The notes under the pieces were generated by a model, which saw only the letters and a program-made list of their open reading frames with translations, was not told where the DNA came from and did not search any database. Both the position numbers and the translations under genes were made by a program. Positions 52,853-61,800 of a DNA stretch of 64,000 nt are shown piece by piece. Source of the DNA: Gracilaria gracilis (lineage: Eukaryota; Rhodophyta; Florideophyceae; Gracilariales; Gracilariaceae); NCBI GenBank assembly GCA_030374805.1, contig JARGSG010000229.1, positions 124,001 through 188,000 of the forward strand. Direction: 5' to 3'. The first letter of the stretch is position 1. Every line of letters begins with the position of its first letter.

Positions 52853-55800
52853 TCAGTACCACGCCTGGAAGCTGCTGGCCATCCGCGCCACATTGTTCAC
52901 CGCGCACGCCCTCTCCAGCAGAGCGTCGCCCAGCGCTAGCGCCTCCTTGCCGCCGCCGCCGCCCAGCCGCGTCTTCATCCCCACCACGCTGCGTCGCAGC
53001 GCCAGCTCCACCTGCTCCACCGCGTCCACCCTGCGCTCCTCCGTGCTGCGCCCCCCGCCTTCTCCACTACCACCACCACCTCCGCCCGCAAAGTAGCCCT
53101 CCACCTCGTCGCGCATCACGCCCTCCATCAGCATCTCCATCAGCGCCACGCCGCCCTTCATGCTGCGCAGCGCGCGCACCAGCGAGCCGTAAAGCACCCC
53201 CCGCACGCCGTTGGCGCCCATTCCGCGCCGCAGGTTGCGAGTCAGACGGAACGGCACCGTCTCGTCGTGCTCCAGCACGCCTTGTCTTCCCTGCGCGCCG
53301 CTGCTGAGCACGCGCACGCCCCCGTGCTGCACGCCGCCGCTCTCCCAGCACACCATCATGTTCTGCGGCCGTCGGCACCCGATGGCCAGCACGTACGACA
53401 CGGCGTTGCCGCAGCCCACCGTCTCCGCGAAGCGCTTGCGGAACGCAAACAGTTCGCGCGCCGAGCGCATGCGCGCGCGCACCCACTGCGCAAACACCTC
53501 CTCGCTCACGCGAGTGCGGCACACCGTCTCGTACGCCTCCACGCGCGCCGCGTACACGTCGCTCTCCAGCAGCGCCTGCTCCTTCTCGCCCATGCGTCGT
53601 TCCTCCGCGTGCTGCGCCGCCTCGCGGAACGCCATGATCACGTCGTCGCAGCTCTCGCCGCGTCGCTCCAGGTATTCTTCCAGTCCCTCCGACACGCTGC
53701 TCACCTCGCCCTCGTTGCACACCAGTCGCGACCGGCAGCCCGTTGCAATGTACCGCGGCACGCTCAGGTGCACCCGCTGTTGCACCGCCACCGCGTCCTT
53801 TGCAAACACCCACTCGTTCAGCAGTCGGTACATCTGTCCCGCTCGGTTCTCCGCCATCTGGATGTTTTGTCCCACAAACTGTTCCACCCAAAAGCTGTAC
53901 CACTTGCCATCGCTTCCAAGCACGTTCATGCCTCGGCAGCAGCCCGTCGCGCGCTGTATCACCTTCACGTCACCGCTGATGCGTCGGATCGTCACGTGCC
54001 GTCCAGCACACGGCTCTGCTCCATCCATGTCACAGTATTGTCCAAACACCTCAATATCACTGCCATTAATGTTCAGCAGCCGTTTGCATATATTTTCCAG
54101 CTTCACAAACTGCGGCAACGCGTCCACACGCCTCTGAAAGATTCCTTGCCACCGTCGCAACCGCCGAATAAAGGTGTCCACGTCGGTTGGAAACTCCTTC
54201 GCCGTCGCAGGTGACAACTCCGCCCCAAAAGCTTCCTTCAGGTCCGCCAGCTCCGCCGCTCCCTTTTGTTCCGTCCCTCCTCCTCCTTGTTGTTCATTTG
54301 TCCCCACTCCAATCCCAAACGAGTTTCGCGATACCTCCTCTAATGCGCTGCGAATCGCAGGCATAATCTCCTCTTTCCAGCTCTTGTTGCCGCTTTGATA
54401 GCACCTCAACAACAGAGCCTTCATCAGCCCAAGTAGCAGCTCCCCCTTCTGAATGCGAACCCGATACGACAAATCAGTTGTAATGCTCTCCAGTTCCTGG
54501 AACGTCACTTGGTGATACTTCACAATTTGTGCCATGATTGTATCCGCCAATTCGTATGGTGTAGCACTCGGCCCTGGTCTACTAATCGCAACGCTTGTCC
54601 TGCCTTGTGTCCGTGCAGCTGCCGCCGAATCCGTGCCCGCTGCCTGCGCTGCCCCTTTCTTTGCTTCTTCTCCCTTCACTTTAGCATCATTTGTACTTGC
54701 ATTCGCATTCTTACCGTCAGCCTGCTCGTTGTCCGTCTTACTCTCCGGCTTGTCAGCCTTTGCAGCAGCAGCAGCCTTTGCAGCAGCAGCAGCCTTTGCA
54801 GCAGCAGCAGCCTTTGCAGCAACAGCAGCAGCAGAAGCAGAAGCAGAAGCAGAAGCAGCAGAAGCAGCAGCGGCAGCAGCGGCAGCAGCGGCAGCATTCG
54901 ATTGACTTAGAGAAAAGAGCGTATGCGGTCCTTGACCGCCGGGGATACTCTCTTGGATTTGTCGCTGTCGCTGCACCTGCAAGTGATATGTCTGAAGGCA
55001 TCTTTCCAAAAACTTGCGTAGAGTCAACACACTCGCTTTCAATCGCTCTTTCTGCTCCATTAATCGCGTTTGATCTTGACCGCTTGCTTGAGTTGCCGCT
55101 TCCATCTTCTCCAGCTCCTTCCGCATGGCACCGTACTTGGCATTTGCCTTTTGCACCTGGTCTTTTGCCTGTTGCACATACCGTATGGCCGCTTGCAAAT
55201 GAGCAGGAGTGGCCAAAGTGCGCAAAGGCGCAGCAATGGGACGCCAAAGCTTCAGTGCTTCTCGGAACAGCTGACGTTTCGGATTGTCAGTTGGTTTGCG
55301 GTCTTCCATGTATGCTTTCAATGAAAAGTAAATCGCCTGTGGAAACTGCCGTGCGATACGCGACAAGATGGGCATCACCGTTAATCCTTCCGTTCTTCCC
55401 AACATTTGCAATAGTTGCGGCAGCCATGGCAGCCACATCCAAGACGGAACGTCCAATATGGCCGCACTTAGAGCTCTGCTTACTCCCTTTCTCTCGGAAG
55501 AGAGAGGGCCTGTCTTATTCGCTTCATTTTGACCAGAAACCCCCTTCTGCTTGTCTGCATTTCCATTGTCTCGACCTGTGCCGGACATCGGTGCTGACGT
55601 CTTTTCAGTGCCCTGCTCAACTTTGCTTTGATCTGTTTTGGAAGCGGACGGCGTCAAAGAGCTCTGATGCTCCATCAGTCGTCTAGTGGCAAAGTCGAAT
55701 GAAAGACGAGATTGTACGTCTAGACTCAACAGTCGTAAAACCCGTGATAGGAATGCGCGAGCTCTTCGTGAGCCGAAACGTACAGCTTGCAGGTAGCATT

Positions 55801-58800
55801 TCACTGCAGATTCACGGAAAGCCAGTTCCGCAGCATAGCCATTGCTAACCCCCATCAGCTCCTCTATTTGTTTGTCGTCAGAATCTATATTATCGGCAAA
55901 AGATGCGAATGCCGATGGATCTTCGCCAGCCTTCTTTTGCATATTGTCGCAATGTTGGCCCCAAGAAAGCCACGCAGAACCAACATCTGCCGATGTGAAA
56001 AGGGCCGTGGATATGGCCTCAACCGATTCATCTTCCCGTCCAAGTTGTGCTAGTAGTTTCCCCTTGAGCGAAAATAGTTGAGCCTTTTGTCTTGGGCTCA
56101 AATGGTCCATGTTACATCTACTGAGCTCATGGAGACCGTTCTCCAAATGTTTTTCCAGCCCTCTCGGTCCTACCATGTACGCGCGAGCCACTTCTTTTAT
56201 CTTCACAAAATACTCTGTGAGCTCCATTGTTCCAAAGGGATACAACTTCTGCAGCACATACAATGCCACATCCGGGAATCCTTGCTTTCGGCATGCTTTT
56301 GCAAATCTGTGCACATTCCAGGCAGTCTCATTCACTCCCATCACCAAAACATGCTGCGGAAGGGCCTGGGCAATAGCATTCGCAGCCTGAACTTGGGCAA
56401 CCTGCGCACTGACGACACCACCACGACTGGTCGGAGGGTTGGCGGCAGTAGAACTCTGAGCCGCTTCTATTTTTGCGCTTGCAGCTTCCTTCAGCGCCTC
56501 CAACACGTTGACCACAACAGCGTGAACATGGTTTCTCCACAGCAGCAACTCATTCCATACTCGCAAAGGTTCGTGAGACGAAGGAAGACGCTCACGCCAA
56601 GTATTCAGAACCATCCGTACGTTCTCGATCTTTTGATCAACGTTCACATTTTCGCTCCCGTGTCTGCTCAGAGCATTCAGCTCTCCCAGGATCCGAGCTG
56701 ACTCTTGAAGCTCGACTAGCTGCTGAAATTGAACCAGAATCGGTTGAGCGGCATCCAAATCGGCTGATTCTGGCAGTGATGCAAACTTTTCCATTGTACG
56801 CTTGAATCCTTCAGTTATATGCGTTTCACAGTTCCCCAATTTGTTGTCTTGAAGGTGAACGTAAGCTTCGTAAATCTGCATCTTGGATGAATCTTCAACC
56901 GGCTTCTTGCGCAAAAGATCCTTCAGAGCCATCCAGTTTGGAATGCGCCAGAGACACTCATGAAGTAGCGTAGGACTTACCACATTTCTTGAAAACTCAG
57001 TAAGAACTTCCCACTGACATAGGTTCTTCGCACATTGAATCCAACGTTCTTCGCAAAACAAAATCTCGTTCCCACCAATGTTGCTAGCTTCATCCAGGGT
57101 GGAAATCCGTGACATATTGTCGCCAAGAACCTCAGCGTAGAGATCTTGAGCATCAGCAAAAAGACCCATCTGCTCATACGACAGCGCTTGAATAGTGCCT
57201 GCAGAACGCGCTCGTTTCTTCCAAGTCCCGGCGAGATTGTCCTTCTCCTGAAGGGCAAGGAATATGTTCACTTGTGAATCGGCAATGTCTTCCAGTTCAC
57301 CCTCCAGTAAGCTCCGGGTCCGATCACCTATTGTGTCTTTGGCCAAACGTAATCTTAGATCAGCCTCCCTCCTTTCAAAATAAGCCAAAGCAGAATACCA
57401 TGCGTTCCATCGCGAACCGAGACATCTGATGACATTAGCCCGGAAAGATGGCAATGGCTGAAACTGTACAATGGACTCCAGTAGTGTCTGAATGTTGTTC
57501 ATCGGCCACGACACCTGGATGTAGTGATACTCTTTCGTGAGCAGTAGCGCAAATGATTTTCCAAGCCCGCTTTGCTCCGAAGGGGAAAGCTGCGACCATA
57601 TCTGTGGGACAAGCTGAATCCACGTCCTACGTGCGATGTCAGGATCACAGTTTACCAGACTGATTAATGACCTTGTGAAGTCTTCAGTTCTAAAAGACTC
57701 CAAGGAGCTTTCAAACTTGTGCAATATCTCATCCGAAATGCCTGGTAATTCCAAGTGTGACACCGGGTTAAATTCTTCACCAGCATCATTCATGAGAACA
57801 TCACCGCCATTATGAAACAACCTTGGAAACGAAATAGGCTCACAGGTGAAATCTATGGTGCGGTTCTTTTCAACCGAAGAAAGGAGAAGTTCAGAACCAT
57901 TCTTGATCCACAATGTGTCGGCCAAATACTCCCATTCCTGCTTTGAAACAATAAACTGCAGACGAACAGATGCCGAACGACCTACAGCAGATTCGTATAT
58001 GTTGAAAAATTCTTGGCGGAGTGCGGACTCGTAAGACTTCAGACCTATCATAAACACCCGTTCAAGTTTCGGGTCAGGCCTTCTTTGTGACAAAGACTCC
58101 CCTACCGGTTTAAAAGTCTTCAAGATGATGGAAAGATAAGCGTCCATCAGCTCCTGTGATCCAGGTGACTTGATCTTCTCAAATATTGTCATTTTCTGTA
58201 GCAGTTGAGCCTTTTCCTTTGATGTCAATGGTTCTTTCGTACTCACTTGACCCGGTATGCTGTTCGGTTTCCAGAAAACGAGACTGTCTACCAATTTCAC
58301 CAACTTAAGCAACACAACTGTGTCCGTACACTTCTCAACCAAGATACCCAGAGTGCTCAGAGTATGCCTTTTGGGAGCTGGGTCTAATGAGTTGATATAG
58401 TATTCAACCATTGACAAACAGAGACACAGACACTCTACTTCATAGTTCTTCGACTGTGAATCTTTTTCGGTACCTTTAACTCTTATACCTTTGCCTCCTT
58501 CACTCCCACCATCCTGCGCTTTCGCACTTCCCATCTTCACGTTTGATGTCATCTGCGCCTGACCAGCAGAATTTCTCTCCGAGGAATGCTGAACTCTCCC
58601 ACTTGCCGAGTGCACACCCAAGAGAGATGAAGTCACATTCGCAATAGACGAAGTTTGATTGTTGTTGGTGTATTCTTTCGTCATTCTTTGCAACGACTTC
58701 AAAAGTATATCTTGGTATTTCAGAAACTCCTGCGGGACCGAAGTCCAGAGGGACTTCAAAACAAGCAAGCCACAATAGTTGCGACGATGTTCAGTGGACT

Positions 58801-61800
58801 TAAGACATGTCTCAACAGCTGAGTGCAATTCCTTAACGAACATCAAGGTCCACATTTGAGACGGATTCTGCGTTGAAGCGGAAGTAGGAGCCAACGTGTC
58901 TGATGGTAGTTGTTCCTGCTTAGTTGAGGACTTCCCTGGTTTGGGCTGGTCTTCTCGTTTCACTACGTTCTTCAGCTGTCCAGTTTTGACTGCTCCAGTT
59001 TTGACTGGTGCCAAAGCTGACGGAACCGGCTCGTACTTCTCTAGAACAATTGGAAGCAAAGAGGCAAACTGGGAAGCTATGGAAATAGAGTTCTCAGTTA
59101 AAGACGGTTGTATGAACGCCCGGAGCGCGTTCGTGTTTCGCTCGACGAATTTCCAACCTTGATGTTTCGCAGCTACAGAAGAAACAAGCAGGGAAGTAAC
59201 TAGCGCACTGTTCCGCACGGCTATCCTCTTTCTCACTTGATCCTTGTCATTTCGCGAAGAAGTGGTCTTTGGTGTTTTGCTGTCTGCCCCAGCGCTTTCC
59301 GCTGCGGATGTATTCTGCGCTCCCTTCCCGGAAGAGGCAGCGGACAAAGTAACTGATTGCCTTTCAGAAGGAATAGGCGTCAAGAGCTTCTCAACAAAAT
59401 TAAGTCGAATAGATACGTTCGGCCATAGCCGTATCATATTTTCAAACAGTCTTAGTGATCTTCTTGTTATCAGTGATGCCTCGCGTTGGTCAGTTAGCCT
59501 TATTGGCATTTGCACAAGAAAACTCGCAAGCAAATCAATCATGCTGGCACTCGGTTTGAAATCATCTGGATCTTGTGTTATTGTCCATGTAGATACTTGG
59601 CTGCTGGCTGATCGTGTTGTGGGAATAGGATGTCCATCACTGGCCTTCTGGAGTTTTAAAGGAGGTCCGGCATCTTGAATAACACTTCCTTTGTCGGTCT
59701 TTGGCGCTGGTTCGCTAGCATTCTCAGCCTCTGGTGGCCCATCTCTTGGTCTCTTTTTCTGCCCAGGCGCATTATGATCGTCTGCTGCAATGGGGTTTGC
59801 CCTGGATTGATTTCTTCTTCGTGTTTCCTCCCACGACAATATGAGATGAACCAGATCCAGTCCCAGTCTTCGGTTCTCAGCGGCAGCATTAGCACTCAGG
59901 GCGAATTTGCTCAATGAGTTCACCATGAAAGGCAAGAATTGGGCTCTAGAAGAGAAGAAAAGTTGTGGATGACGAACCATTATCTGCCATATATGTACTA
60001 GGTTCTGGACACTATGCCCTTCTTCCAGAAGAATTTTCTTAGTGTAGCGGATCCAGATTGGGTACTTATGGTCAGAGAGATAATTAGACAAATGCCTTGG
60101 CAGTACAGGCATAAGGATGTCCACAGCTCTCTGAACAAGGCTTCTACCATCTTGTTGACACGCGCGAAGAAGTGCAACATACACCTGCAGCACTAGCTTT
60201 GTTGGAGCCTGATACGACTCAAAAAACTGAGTCACTGCAATGAAGGCCCAGAACTTCGCAGTGGATTCTTCCCGCTTCAGGTTATTCCACCCAAACTTAA
60301 TAAGTTCTTTTCGATATCTTCCTATCTCCTGAGGTGTGTGTTTGATAAGAACAGTAGCGAGCCGAAGAAGTTCCACACTAAGCAGTTCATCATAACGCCT
60401 TAAGGTCTCATCCGACTGATCTAGTATATCAGTGACAATCTTCTGCACAAGCTCTGAGTCAATAGAATCTTGATCTTTCACACTCTCCGGAAGAGAACCT
60501 TGTTTGACCGGCTCTGCTGGCGAACTCCTGTCGGTACTCTTAGGCCCCTGGCCTTTGTCGCTTGCTTCCTTTTCATCTCCGGTTATTGTCTCAACATGTA
60601 CCGTTTGGGCCCCCTTTTCCTCTCTCAATGCAGGTTTAGCGTTTGCTTCATTAGGTGCTGAGGTGACCGATGGCGCAGAGGACGAACTTCCTGCCTTTCG
60701 ATCTGGATCCTTTCCAGTAGCCCTCTTCTTCAAATGATGAGATATCAACGGGATGATGATGTAATGTAGAGCATGGAGCTTTCGTTCTTGTGAAGTGGAA
60801 CCATCAAGGAACACAGAAAAGAATTTTGTCAGGATAGAATTCTTCGAAGGAGTTGGGGTGGCGTTGGTAACAGTATTCTCAAGAAACCGTTTCACAAAAG
60901 TGAAGTCGCATGTTGTACGGAATGAAAACACGGCCAGAAGTTCAAAAAGAAGATTCACTTCAGTTTGGAATGTGGTGCAATACCTTATGAAGATCTGTGC
61001 TATAGTTTTGACTTCCTGAACCCGAAAAGAGGATGAGGGATCTTGGCGAGACATTTCGTTGGCGTTCGACATTGTTTTCCAATACGAAATCAGGGTTGCC
61101 ATTATGACCGGATCTGATCCAAGCCATTCGGGTTTGCTCTTTGACAGCAGATCAAGCAAAGCGATCATGTGCACATTCTTCCCACCCCCGCCATCTAGAT
61201 GGAAATACGAGGAAGAAAAGAGTCGTTTTGGATTCGCCATTAGATCTGTTCTTAGATTACCAGCTTCACTGGTGCCGATCAATACAAAGAATAGTTGGAG
61301 TACCTTCTCATCTCCCATGCGGGACAATAAGAACTCTGAGGCCTGGGCTGCATGTTGGTTGCAGTACTTTAGAAGGGGCGCGCGATACGGCGACGTGGAT
61401 GCGCTTCTCGCATTCTTCAAGCCTAGATGTGCCGCACCAGGTGCAGCCAGAAACAACACAGCTTCTAAACGTATAACCATATCTACCACACGCGATAGGA
61501 ACTTTGAAGCAGATGCCGGCAGCAAGTGGAACAACTCGAGAATGGCAGCCGCAACTCTGGATTCGCTCCCAAAAGGAATCTTCTTCGCAGTCGAGATCTT
61601 TTCCGGATCAGTCCACTTCTGAAGATGCTCAAGAAGCTTCTCTCCCAAACTTATATTGAACCAGTTAGAGAAAAGTTCCAGAATTCGGCTTAAACCTTGC
61701 AAGTATGGGATATTCAACATTTTGTAGTCTCCAAGATGAGACAGCATGGGTCTGAGATTCTGCTGCAAGAGCTCTTTGGGTCGCTGGTGTCTTTCAATAG

